Shown: in pieces, positions 17,897 to 26,306 of the stretch
Layout: each line of letters begins with the position of its first letter
Position numbering within the stretch: the first letter of the stretch is position 1
Source of the DNA: an uncultured Alphaproteobacteria bacterium
GTDB lineage: Bacteria > Pseudomonadota > Alphaproteobacteria > HIMB59 > GCA-002718135
Length of the DNA: 64,000 nt
Assembly: GCA_902519435.1 (NCBI GenBank)
Contig: CABYKC010000001.1
Location: 1 to 64,000, forward strand
Direction: 5' to 3'
The notes under the pieces: model-generated
What the model was told of the DNA's origin: nothing
What the model saw: the letters and a program-made list of their open reading frames with translations, nothing else
Databases searched by the model: none
Made by a program: the position numbers and the translations under genes

Positions 17897-19432
17897 ATGA
17901 AGAAAATCAAAAAATCTGTACTTTTTATATGTGCTGATCAGTGGCGCTTCGATTGCTTTAGTTTTTTAAATCATGAATATGCTCTCACTCCTAATTTGGA
18001 TAAATTAGCAAAAAAAAGTGTTATTTTTAAATCACACTTTGCAGGTATTGTTCCATGTGGTCCTTCGAGAACTACAATGCTCACTGGTTTATATCCATTT
18101 ATACATCGCTCAGTATATAATGGTGCTCCACTTGATAAAAGATTTACAAATATTGCTAAAGAAGCTCGAAAATTAAATTTCAATCCAAGACTTTACGGAT
18201 ACACTGATACTTCTTGGGATCCAAGATACTTGGATCCAAAAGATAAAAAAAATTTTACCTATGAATCACCAATGGAAGGGTTTGATGATGGTTGTGTTTT
18301 ACCAGGAGGAAAACCGGAGCTTTGGGCTAACCATCTTAATCAAAATGGTTTTGAAATTAATAAAGCAGAAGATTTGTACAAAGGAAGAAAGCCTAAAGAT
18401 GATCAAGCGTATATTTATGAACCATATTATATTCCAACTGAATTTTCAGACACCGCATTTTTAGCAAACAAAGTTGTTAACGATTTAAAAAAAGTCAAAG
18501 ATCCATTTTTTATGCATGTATCTTTTTTAAAACCACACCCGCCCTTTCATATAGCTGATCCATGGTTTAGTAAATTTAATCCAGATAATATTAATTTATC
18601 TAAAAATAATATTTCACTTAAAGAATTATCAAAAAAACATCCTCTACTTGAAGAGTTATGCAAAAAATTTTTATTAAAAGAAAATTTCTCTGAAATTAAT
18701 TATGATCTTTTAAAAGATCAAGACATCAAAAATATTATGAGTGTCTATTTTGCTATGTGTGCAGAGGTTGATTTTAATATTGGTAAAATTTTAAATGCTC
18801 TGAAAGAATCAGGGCAAGAAGAGAATACAATGATAATATTTACCAGTGATCATGGAGAAATGTTAAATGAAAATAATTTATGGGGAAAATTAGGTTGGTG
18901 GGACTCCTCTTATAGAATTCCATTATTCATATATGTCCCTCAAAACAATCCAAAAAAAATTAACCACTTAACAGAATCGGTAGATGTTGCTCCTACAATT
19001 TTAGAATGGCTTGGTGGTGAAATCCCCATTGATTGGAATGGTCAGTCACTAATGCATAATATTTATGATCAATATGAAAAATCACCTAATAAAGAATTTG
19101 TTGTTTTTGATTATGATTTTAGAGAAAGCACTGAATTTGTTAAAGATAAAAAATTAGCACCCGAGCAATGCAATCTATCAGTTATTAGAAATAATAAATG
19201 GAAATATGTTCATTTCCCTTCATTGCCATGTTTATTGTTTGATTTAGAAAATGATCCTAATGAAATTAATGATTTATCTAGAGTAAAAGAATTTCAAGAT
19301 ATTAAAAATGATTTAGTATCAAAACTATTAAGCCACCGAATGATTCATCAGGAAAGACAGTTATCTAATACAAAACTTTCTAGCTCAGGGGTTAAAACAA
19401 AATCTGGACCAGCTAGCAGAAAAATGGGATAA
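17897..19432 (+). CDS. Sulfatase-superfamily hydrolase, phosphonate monoester hydrolase-like
   Basis: 511-residue member of the alkaline phosphatase/type I sulfatase superfamily. It begins with the metal-binding ADQWRFD segment and has the formylglycine signature CGPSRTTMLTG near residue 54, whose Cys would be converted to formylglycine. The second metal site is FTSDHGEMLNE near residue 315. The text after the signature (GLYPFIHRSVYNGAPLD, then LYGYTDTSWDPRYL) resembles the phosphonate monoester hydrolases of Rhizobium and Burkholderia more than polysaccharide arylsulfatases. It probably cleaves a phosphonate or phosphate diester or a sulfate ester. No signal peptide is seen, so it is cytoplasmic, and the formylglycine-generating enzyme must be encoded elsewhere. 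It is divergent from the Opp-type operon and 7 bases upstream of a MetE-like gene. Confidence 0.85.
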   Translation: MKKIKKSVLFICADQWRFDCFSFLNHEYALTPNLDKLAKKSVIFKSHFAGIVPCGPSRTTMLTGLYPFIHRSVYNGAPLDKRFTNIAKEARKLNFNPRLYGYTDTSWDPRYLDPKDKKNFTYESPMEGFDDGCVLPGGKPELWANHLNQNGFEINKAEDLYKGRKPKDDQAYIYEPYYIPTEFSDTAFLANKVVNDLKKVKDPFFMHVSFLKPHPPFHIADPWFSKFNPDNINLSKNNISLKELSKKHPLLEELCKKFLLKENFSEINYDLLKDQDIKNIMSVYFAMCAEVDFNIGKILNALKESGQEENTMIIFTSDHGEMLNENNLWGKLGWWDSSYRIPLFIYVPQNNPKKINHLTESVDVAPTILEWLGGEIPIDWNGQSLMHNIYDQYEKSPNKEFVVFDYDFRESTEFVKDKKLAPEQCNLSVIRNNKWKYVHFPSLPCLLFDLENDPNEINDLSRVKEFQDIKNDLVSKLLSHRMIHQERQLSNTKLSSSGVKTKSGPASRKMG

Positions 19433-19439
19433 TTAATTT

Positions 19440-20489
19440 ATGTTAACAACTGTTATAGGCGCCTACCCAAAACCAAGTTATTTAAAATTAACTGATTGGT
19501 TTAATGCTTCTGGTGGTACAGATACTGAATATCCAACTAAATTTTACGAAGATGAAATAAATAAGATGGGCAATAATGTTGAAGAGTTATTTAATAAAGC
19601 TACCAAAGAAATAATAAGTGATCAGGAAGAATGCGGTATTGATATCCTAACAGATGGTGAAGTTAGAAGAGAAAATTATATTCACTATCATTGTAGATAT
19701 TTAGAAGGAATTGATTTTGCAAATCTGACAGAAAAAGTTGCAAGGACAGGGAATTATAAATGCTGGTTACCAACAATAACTGCAAAAGTTAAAGCAAAAG
19801 AATCTTTTTTAGTCGAAGAGTGGAAAAAAAATCAGAGTTTAACAAATAAAGATTTAAAAATTACTATTCCTGGACCAATGACTATAACAGATACCATAGC
19901 AAATATATTTTATGATTCAGATGAACATATGGGTGAAGACTTAGCTGATGCTATTAATGTAGAAATTAAAAGATTAGTTGATGCAGGATGTAAATATATT
20001 CAAGTCGATGAACCGTTGTTTGCTAGAAAACCAGAAAATGCTCTTAATTTTGGAATCAAAAATTTAGAGAGATGTTTTAAGGATATTAATAATCAAAGTA
20101 TTGAAAAAATTACTCATATTTGTTGTGGCTATCCTGATAAATTAGATGCAGTAGATTATCCAAAAGCGCCTTTAGATTCTTACAGTAAAATTAGTAAAGC
20201 TTTAGATGAATCAATTATAGATACAGTTTCTATAGAAGATGCTCATCGATATAATGATTTAAATTTTTTAAAAGATTTTAAACAAACAAAAGTTATTTTT
20301 GGTTTAGTAAAAATAGCAAGCTCTCAAGTTGAGACTAAAAAAGAAATTGTCTCAAGAATAAATGATGCATTAGAGTTTATTGATAGGGAACAATTAATTG
20401 TTGCTCCTGATTGCGGCCTTGGTCACTTACCTCGAGATTTGGCAAAAATAAAATTAAAAATAATGGTGGAAGCTTCTAATAGTTTTTAG
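19440..20489 (+). CDS. MetE C-terminal-domain-like protein (UROD/MetE superfamily)
   Basis: 349 residues matching only the catalytic C-terminal barrel of cobalamin-independent methionine synthase; the N-terminal MetE barrel is absent. Visible pieces are the start TVIGAYPKPSYL, QVDEPLFARKP near residue 190, the zinc-ligand-like HICCGYPD near 225, and APDCGLGHL near 322, which supplies a further Cys. Relatives move methyl or other groups to or from thiols using zinc-activated sulphur. It is probably translated with the hydrolase gene 7 bases upstream. Its 3' end overlaps the convergent alanine dehydrogenase gene by 4 bases. The substrate is not known; methionine synthesis is only one possibility. 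Confidence 0.75.
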   Translation: MLTTVIGAYPKPSYLKLTDWFNASGGTDTEYPTKFYEDEINKMGNNVEELFNKATKEIISDQEECGIDILTDGEVRRENYIHYHCRYLEGIDFANLTEKVARTGNYKCWLPTITAKVKAKESFLVEEWKKNQSLTNKDLKITIPGPMTITDTIANIFYDSDEHMGEDLADAINVEIKRLVDAGCKYIQVDEPLFARKPENALNFGIKNLERCFKDINNQSIEKITHICCGYPDKLDAVDYPKAPLDSYSKISKALDESIIDTVSIEDAHRYNDLNFLKDFKQTKVIFGLVKIASSQVETKKEIVSRINDALEFIDREQLIVAPDCGLGHLPRDLAKIKLKIMVEASNSF

Positions 20490-21601
20490 TGGACTAAAGT
20501 TTCTGGATTAGCATAATCATAATTTAAATCATCAGCAATAGCTTTATATGTAACGGCACCTTTAAAAATATTTAAACCATTCATAAAATTTTTATCATTT
20601 TTTAAAGCATCTTTAAAACCATTAGAAGCTAAGTTTTGAATAAATGGCAAAGTGACTGCATTTAAAGCAAGAGTGGAGGTTCTAGGAACTCCCCCTGGCA
20701 TATTTGCAACACAATAATGAACAACATCATCAACAACATATGTAGGGTTTGCATGAGTTGTTGGTTTACTAGTTTCAACACAACCACCTTGATCAATTGC
20801 AACATCAACAATTACAGATCCACTTTTCATCTCTTTTATCATGTCCTTAGTTATAATCTTTGGAGCATTAGAGCCTGGAACAAGTACGCCACCAATTAGT
20901 AAATCACATTCAGAAATATAATCTTTTAGATTTATTTTATCGCTGTGTAGTGGTTCTATTTTATCACCAAATTTTTCTTGTAATTCTTCTAATCTTTTTT
21001 CTGATTTATCAACAATGAAAACTTTTGCTTGCATACCTGTAGCAATTATTGCTGCATTTTCACCTACAACACCTCCGCCTAAAATTAAGACATTTCCAGG
21101 TTGAACTCCAGGTGCGCCACCTAAAAGTAAACCACTTCCACCCTTATGTTTTTCAAGTGAATATGCACCAGCTTGAATCGACATTCTACCGGCTACAGCA
21201 CTCATAGGTGCAAGAAGTGGTAATTTATTATTATGATCACTTACTGTTTCATAAGCTATACAAATTGAATTTGAATCAATTAAACCCTTTGTCAATTCTG
21301 GAGCTGCTGAAAGATGTAAGTAAGTAAACAAAATTTGGTTTTCTCTTATCATTGATACTTCATTCATTAGAGGTTCTTTTACTTTTACAATCATTTCAGA
21401 ATCATTGAAAATATCCTCAGCTGAATTTACAATTTTTGCACCTGATAATTCATAATCACTATTTGAAAATCCAGCACCAATACCGGCATCTTTTTGAATT
21501 AGTACTGTATGTTTATTCTTTACTAATTCTTTAACACTTTGTGGGGTAAGCCCAACCCTAGACTCCTGAGCTTTAATCTCAGAGGGAACACCTATTTTCA
21601 T
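20486..21601 (-). CDS. ald: Alanine dehydrogenase
   Basis: 371 residues, the usual length. It interconverts L-alanine plus NAD+ with pyruvate, ammonium and NADH. Family features are MKIGVPSEIKAQESRVGLTP at the start, VKVKEPL near residue 73 and YLHLSAAPELT near 94 (substrate-site Lys and His), the Rossmann loop ILGGGVVGENAAIIA near 173, and VDVAIDQGGCVETS near 267 (catalytic Asp). Its ATG overlaps the stop of the aminotransferase gene by one base. This pairing lets the aminotransferase use pyruvate as amino acceptor while Ald recycles alanine to pyruvate, as in taurine dissimilation. Confidence 0.95.
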   Translation of the reverse strand: MKIGVPSEIKAQESRVGLTPQSVKELVKNKHTVLIQKDAGIGAGFSNSDYELSGAKIVNSAEDIFNDSEMIVKVKEPLMNEVSMIRENQILFTYLHLSAAPELTKGLIDSNSICIAYETVSDHNNKLPLLAPMSAVAGRMSIQAGAYSLEKHKGGSGLLLGGAPGVQPGNVLILGGGVVGENAAIIATGMQAKVFIVDKSEKRLEELQEKFGDKIEPLHSDKINLKDYISECDLLIGGVLVPGSNAPKIITKDMIKEMKSGSVIVDVAIDQGGCVETSKPTTHANPTYVVDDVVHYCVANMPGGVPRTSTLALNAVTLPFIQNLASNGFKDALKNDKNFMNGLNIFKGAVTYKAIADDLNYDYANPETLVH

Positions 21602-22941
21602 TATCTGTCATGCATATAGTTTGAGATACCTGTTCTTAATTTTTCAATTATCTCATCAATATGTTTTTTTTCACAAGTAAATGGAGGTGCAACAATTAAA
21701 CAATCACCTGTTGCTTTCAAGCTTAAGCCTGCTTCAAATAATTTTTTAAAACAAGCATATCCAGCTTTGCCTAAACGCTCATCCATTTTAATATCAATTC
21801 CTCCCATCATTCCATATCCTCTTATATCAGTAATGATATCTAAGTCTTTCAAAGTAAATAAACCATCTAAGAAATATGGAGACATATCTTTTGCTCTATT
21901 AAATAAATCTTCTTTCTCGATTATATCTTGCATTGCTAAACCTGCTGCCATTGAAACAGGTATAGCAGAATAAGTATAACCATGAAAAAATTCTATAGCC
22001 CCTGTAGGTGAAGCATCAACAATAGTGTCATAGATATGATCACGTGAAGCTACTGCTCCTAAAGGTACGACACCATTAGTAATTGCTTTAGCCATTGTCA
22101 TGATATCAGGACAAACATCAAAAGCTTGTGCTGCAAATGGAGCGCCCATTCTTCCCCAACCAGTAATAACTTCATCAAAAATTAAAAGAATTCCGTGTTT
22201 GTCACAAATTTCTCTTAACCTTTTTAAATATCCTTTTGGTGGAACTAAAGTTCCTGTTGATCCTGCTACTGGCTCAACAATACATGCTGCAATATTTTCA
22301 GCACCTATATTACCAGCAATCCTTTCAAGATCATCTGCTAGATCAGCACCTGTTTCAGGTTCGCCTTTTACAAATAAATTTTCAGGTAAATGAGTATGTC
22401 TTAGATGATGTACATTTGGCATAAGAATATTTGAGAAAGTTTTTCTATTAGCAATCATTCCGCCAACAGAAATTCCTCCAATATTCATTCCATGATAACC
22501 TCTTTCTCTTCCAACTATGTGAGATCTATGACCTTCTCCTTTTGCTTTAAAATATGCTATGGCTGTCTTAATTGCTGTTTCTACAGCTGATGAACCACAA
22601 ATAGTAAAAAATATTTTATTTAAATCTTCGGGCGTATGTTTTGAAACTTTTCTAGCTAAATCAAATGAACCACCAAAACCTTGTTGAAATGGTTGAACAT
22701 AATCTAATTGCTCTAATTGTTTAGATACTGCTTCTCTTATTTCTGGTCTTGAATGACCCGCTGGACTACAAAATAATCCTGAGCTAGCATCAATTAATTT
22801 ATTTCCATAATGATCAGTATAATAAACACCTTCTGCCTTAACCATTAATCTTGGACTATTTTTATAGTCTCTATTAGATGTAAATGGCATCCAATGTTCT
22901 TCTAATGAATTAGGTATTTCAGTTCTTTTTTCTAAGTCCAT
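21601..22941 (-). CDS. Omega-amino acid:pyruvate aminotransferase (candidate taurine:pyruvate)
   Basis: Class III PLP aminotransferase of 446 residues. The N-terminal HWMPFTSNRDYKNSPRLMV is the beta-alanine:pyruvate transaminase (BauA) type. The PLP-binding residues are visible: FDEVITGWGRMG near residue 255, and the Schiff-base lysine in MAKAITNGVVPLG near 283. It overlaps the alanine dehydrogenase gene and is divergent from a phosphotransacetylase gene. With Xsc also encoded in this window, taurine to sulfoacetaldehyde is an attractive activity. By sequence alone beta-alanine or another omega-amine is equally possible, and no malonate-semialdehyde dehydrogenase lies beside it. Confidence 0.85.
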   Translation of the reverse strand: MDLEKRTEIPNSLEEHWMPFTSNRDYKNSPRLMVKAEGVYYTDHYGNKLIDASSGLFCSPAGHSRPEIREAVSKQLEQLDYVQPFQQGFGGSFDLARKVSKHTPEDLNKIFFTICGSSAVETAIKTAIAYFKAKGEGHRSHIVGRERGYHGMNIGGISVGGMIANRKTFSNILMPNVHHLRHTHLPENLFVKGEPETGADLADDLERIAGNIGAENIAACIVEPVAGSTGTLVPPKGYLKRLREICDKHGILLIFDEVITGWGRMGAPFAAQAFDVCPDIMTMAKAITNGVVPLGAVASRDHIYDTIVDASPTGAIEFFHGYTYSAIPVSMAAGLAMQDIIEKEDLFNRAKDMSPYFLDGLFTLKDLDIITDIRGYGMMGGIDIKMDERLGKAGYACFKKLFEAGLSLKATGDCLIVAPPFTCEKKHIDEIIEKLRTGISNYMHDR

Positions 22942-22991
22942 CTTTTTCCTTATTAAAGATTGAGTATATGAAATTATCGATAAATCAAAGA

Positions 22992-23017
22992 ATATTTCTT
23001 ACACAATAAAGAAATAT
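22992..23017. promoter_or_regulatory. Inverted repeat in aminotransferase/phosphotransacetylase divergent promoter
   Basis: Perfect 9-bp inverted repeat, ATATTTCTT (22992-23000) with AAGAAATAT (23009-23017), separated by 8 bases, midway in the 118-base gap between the divergent genes. The size and place suit an operator for a dimeric regulator controlling both. A second small repeat, GGTAT-N7-ATACC (23039-23055), sits over the ribosome-binding region of the phosphotransacetylase gene. Confidence 0.35.
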
Positions 23018-23059
23018 CATAGGAAAAATTGTAGCAGTGGTATAGAGAGAATACCAAAT

Positions 23060-23959
23060 ATGAGCACATTACCAGAAGATCTTAAAAGTAAAGCTTTAGA
23101 AACTCCCAACATACCAGCAGCAGTTGTGTGCCCCAATCAAGAAAGCATATTATCAGCTGTAATTGAAGGTAAGAATATGAACCTCATCGATCCAACTTTA
23201 ATTGGAAATAGAAGTTCAATTGCTGAAACAGCGAAAAATTTAAGTTTTGATATTTCTAATTTTAATATTGTAGAGGCTAAAGATGAAGAGGATAGTGCTT
23301 CAATTGCTTGTCAAATGTCTAATGAAAATAAAAGTAAAATCATAATTAAAGGGAACCTCCATACTGATATTTTAATGCGCTCTTATTTAAAAAAAGAATT
23401 TAATTTACTTGATGGCAGAAGATTAAGTCATATTTGGCATATGACTACACCGCAGCTTAAAAAACCTCTTTTTATCACTGATGGCGCCTTAAATGTTTTA
23501 CCAAGAGTTGATATAAAATTACAAATTCTTAAAAATGCTGTGCAGTTTTGTAATAAATTAAACATTAACAAACCAAAAGTTGCAATTTTATCAGGTACAG
23601 AAGATCCAATTGATAGTATGCCAAGTTCAGTTGATGCCAAAAAAGTTATGGAACTTGCGTTAGAAGAAAAAATTAATGCTTTTGTTCATGGGCCGCTTGC
23701 TTTTGATAATGCTGTTTCTGAGGAAGCAGCTAAAATAAAAGGGATTAAGAACGATGTTGCTGGTAATACTGATGTATTATTAGTTCCTAATTTAGAAACT
23801 GGAAATTCTTTATCCAAAATAATGGTTTATTTTATGAATGCTTGTGCAGCAGGAATAGTAATTGGTGGTAAAGTACCAGTTGTGGTTCCTAGTCGAGCAG
23901 ATAGTAAAAATTCTAAACTTGCATCAATTATGGCAGCTGTAGTTGCTGCAAATAACTAA
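23060..23959 (+). CDS. pta: Phosphate acetyl/butyryltransferase family (candidate phosphotransacetylase)
   Basis: 299 residues of the Pta/Ptb acyl-phosphate:CoA transferase fold, close to the length of phosphotransbutyrylases and shorter than the usual ~330 of catalytic Pta. Conserved text includes ITDGALNVLPRVDIKLQIL near residue 140, VAILSGTEDPIDSMPSS near 175, and VLLVPNLETGNSLSKIM followed by GIVIGGKVPVVVPSRADS near the end. It would convert acetyl phosphate to acetyl-CoA. It stands divergent from the aminotransferase and alanine dehydrogenase genes. Xsc makes acetyl phosphate from sulfoacetaldehyde, so a Pta role completes carbon entry to central metabolism. No acetate kinase is visible. 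Confidence 0.8.
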   Translation: MSTLPEDLKSKALETPNIPAAVVCPNQESILSAVIEGKNMNLIDPTLIGNRSSIAETAKNLSFDISNFNIVEAKDEEDSASIACQMSNENKSKIIIKGNLHTDILMRSYLKKEFNLLDGRRLSHIWHMTTPQLKKPLFITDGALNVLPRVDIKLQILKNAVQFCNKLNINKPKVAILSGTEDPIDSMPSSVDAKKVMELALEEKINAFVHGPLAFDNAVSEEAAKIKGIKNDVAGNTDVLLVPNLETGNSLSKIMVYFMNACAAGIVIGGKVPVVVPSRADSKNSKLASIMAAVVAANN

Positions 23960-23982
23960 CCAGTAAATAAATTTTAGCTCGA

Positions 23983-24840
23983 ATGCTTTTAAGACATTAT
24001 TTTTTAATTTTAATAATCACTTTTTTATTTGGAAGTGCCTACCCTGTTCAGAAAGTTATTTTTAATGAAAATGTACCCCCATTATTAATGGGAAGTTTAA
24101 GAATGTTAGTAGTTTTCATATGCCTTTTGCCTTTTTGGAGATTTAGAATTCCTGAAAAAAAATACTGGTTACCACTTCTCTTTTTTTCAATTTCTATGGG
24201 TTTTTTAGCAAATGTTTTTATGACATTGTCTTTAAATGAAGCAAACATAGTTTCTCCGATAATTATTGGTTCTCAATTGGCTGTACCATTTGCAATACTA
24301 TTAAGCTCATTTTTTTTAAAAGAGAAAGTAAGTATTAAAAAATGGGTGCTTATATTTATTTCTTTTTTTGGAATTATTTTGTTAGGCTTTGATCCTTTAA
24401 TAAGAAATGAAATTTTTGCATTAATCTTAATAACGTTAATGGCATTCTTTTATGCTAGTGCACAGGTATTTTCCAGATACCTTAAAGATTTAGAGGTCAC
24501 TCTCACAAATGCAGTAATGGGATTAATTGGATTTATATTATTAATTGTCTCATCTTCAATATTTGAAGGACAAACATTAAATGAAATAAAAAATATTAGT
24601 TTTCAGTCATGGTTATTAATTTTACATTCAGGTATCTTTGTTTCAATAGCTGCGCACATGTCGATGTTCTATTTATATAGGATGTATCCAGTTAATAGAG
24701 TATTTCCGTTTTACGCTTTATTTCCTGTATTTGGCGTGTTGTTAACGTTTATAATTTTTTATGAAATACCAACTTTAATTACTTTTATTGGTGGTATGAT
24801 TGTAATAGTAGCAACTTATTTTATAAATAAAGAAAATTAA
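23983..24840 (+). CDS. EamA/DMT-family transporter
   Basis: 285 residues and about ten hydrophobic segments in two EamA repeats. It starts MLLRHYFLILIITFLFGSAY, and the repeat boundary lies near residue 140. Inner-membrane transporter of an unknown small molecule. It follows the phosphotransacetylase gene by 23 bases on the same strand, so it is probably co-expressed. Export of a toxic product such as sulfite, or carriage of an amino acid or sulfonate, would suit the location, but nothing in the sequence fixes this. It is only distantly similar to the EamA protein at 10541-11440. Confidence 0.85.
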   Translation: MLLRHYFLILIITFLFGSAYPVQKVIFNENVPPLLMGSLRMLVVFICLLPFWRFRIPEKKYWLPLLFFSISMGFLANVFMTLSLNEANIVSPIIIGSQLAVPFAILLSSFFLKEKVSIKKWVLIFISFFGIILLGFDPLIRNEIFALILITLMAFFYASAQVFSRYLKDLEVTLTNAVMGLIGFILLIVSSSIFEGQTLNEIKNISFQSWLLILHSGIFVSIAAHMSMFYLYRMYPVNRVFPFYALFPVFGVLLTFIIFYEIPTLITFIGGMIVIVATYFINKEN

Positions 24841-24847
24841 TTTTTGA

Positions 24848-25615
24848 TTATTTAGCTGTCCACCCTCCATCAATTACTAGGGATGAACCAGTCATCATTG
24901 ATGCGGCATCTGAAGCAAGATACACTACTGCACTAGCAATATCACTTTCTGTTGCTATTTTTCCTAAAGGTATGTTTTCAATAACAGATTTTTTAAAACT
25001 TTTATCTTTGAAAAATTTTTTGACCATTGGGGTTTCCACAAATGTAGGACAAACGGAATTAACTCTAATGTTGTGCTTAGCCAAATCAATAGCCATCCCT
25101 TTGGTAAGACCTTCAACACCAAACTTAGTCATATTATAAACACTTCTAAGAGGAGCTCCTACTTTACCTAACTGAGAAGAGATATTTATTATTGATCCAC
25201 CAATTTTTTTTCTATTTTTTGTTTTAAGCATAACTTTTGTAGCTAATTGAGCAATATCGAATGATGCTTTAATATTAAGATCAACCACTTCACTCATATC
25301 TTTTCTTTTAATTTTGGTGAAATATTCAGGTCTATTTGTGCCAGCATTATTTACTAATATGTCTAATTTATTGATTTCAGAAAATATTTTTTTTATTTCT
25401 TTTAAATTAGTTACATCACACACATAATAACTACATTTCTTTTTGAGTTTTTTAATTTTGCTTTGAACAATTAAAAGATCTTTCTCTGTACGACTAAGAA
25501 TTATTATATTTGCGCCTGCTTCTGCTAATGCTATAGCACATGCTTTACCTATGCCTTTGCCTGACCCTGTCACAAGAGCAGTCTTATTTTTTATATTAAA
25601 ATTTTTTAGAAACAT
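24848..25615 (-). CDS. Short-chain dehydrogenase/reductase
   Basis: 255-residue classical SDR. The NAD(P) motif is TGSGKGIGKACA near residue 17, NNAG lies near 90, and the catalytic Ser-Tyr-Lys set is in NISSQLG and YNMTKFG (about 145 and 159). A C-terminal MMTGSSLVIDGGWTAK closes the fold. It oxidises or reduces a hydroxyl group of a small molecule, probably a sugar, polyol or related alcohol. It is the last gene of the run binding protein, permeases, HAD-like protein, SDR. DHPS 2-dehydrogenases (HpsO/HpsP) are SDRs, but most SDRs look like this, so the substrate is unknown. Confidence 0.9.
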   Translation of the reverse strand: MFLKNFNIKNKTALVTGSGKGIGKACAIALAEAGANIIILSRTEKDLLIVQSKIKKLKKKCSYYVCDVTNLKEIKKIFSEINKLDILVNNAGTNRPEYFTKIKRKDMSEVVDLNIKASFDIAQLATKVMLKTKNRKKIGGSIINISSQLGKVGAPLRSVYNMTKFGVEGLTKGMAIDLAKHNIRVNSVCPTFVETPMVKKFFKDKSFKKSVIENIPLGKIATESDIASAVVYLASDAASMMTGSSLVIDGGWTAK

Positions 25616-25628
25616 TTGATCTGATTAT

Positions 25629-26288
25629 TTACAATGAAAAAATAGATTGATCTAATAAATTCATTTTTTTAATACACATTTGAAAACTATCTTCTAAATG
25701 GTAATCACCTGGGAACCCAATGCATTTAATTCCAGCGTTTACAGCAGAATTACTACTTTCTTCAGTATCCTCTATTGCAAGACAATCTTCTGGCTGTAAA
25801 TTTAATTTATCTAATGTGACTTTGTATATTTCTGGATATGGTTTTTCATTTTTAACAAATGATTTATTACCAATGAATTCAAATTCTTCTTTTGAAATTT
25901 GACCAGAAAGACTTTCAAATACTGCATCAACATTATTTAAAGTTGTAGAAGTTGAGAAAGCAAGTTTAATATTATTATCTTTTGTATACTTAATTATTTC
26001 ACGAACGCTCTTTCTTAATTTTTGTTTATTCTGAATAATGTACGAGCTAAAGATTTCTGTTTTTCTATTTCTAATTTGTGAAGCATTTACATTAGTATTA
26101 TTTTTTTCAGCAAAATCTTCTACCCTTTTTGTCCCACCAGATTTTTTTAACAAAATTTTATAATCTTGCTCATCCCAATACCAATCAAGTCCAGCTTCTT
26201 TAAAAGCTTCATTAAATGAGTTACGTTGAATGTTAGAAGATTCAATTAGTGTCCCGATAGATCCAAATATAAGTGCTTTATATTTCAT
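25629..26288 (-). CDS. HAD-superfamily protein with degenerate nucleophile motif
   Basis: 219 residues with the CbbY/beta-phosphoglucomutase-like HAD architecture: a cap after motif I, a motif II Ser/Thr in FSTSTTLNNV, the motif III lysine in KNEKPYPEIYK, and motif IV acidic residues in CLAIEDTEES. Motif I, normally DxDGT, reads ALIFGSIGTLIESS (residues 5-18). Both aspartates are replaced (Gly9 and Ile11), so normal phosphatase chemistry through an Asp nucleophile should be impossible. The frame is intact and the other motifs are kept, so this looks like a repurposed protein rather than a decayed gene. It lies between the permease and SDR genes of an ABC operon. Confidence 0.85.
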   Translation of the reverse strand: MKYKALIFGSIGTLIESSNIQRNSFNEAFKEAGLDWYWDEQDYKILLKKSGGTKRVEDFAEKNNTNVNASQIRNRKTEIFSSYIIQNKQKLRKSVREIIKYTKDNNIKLAFSTSTTLNNVDAVFESLSGQISKEEFEFIGNKSFVKNEKPYPEIYKVTLDKLNLQPEDCLAIEDTEESSNSAVNAGIKCIGFPGDYHLEDSFQMCIKKMNLLDQSIFSL

Positions 26289-26306
26289 AAGATTAGAAAT
26301 TTATTA

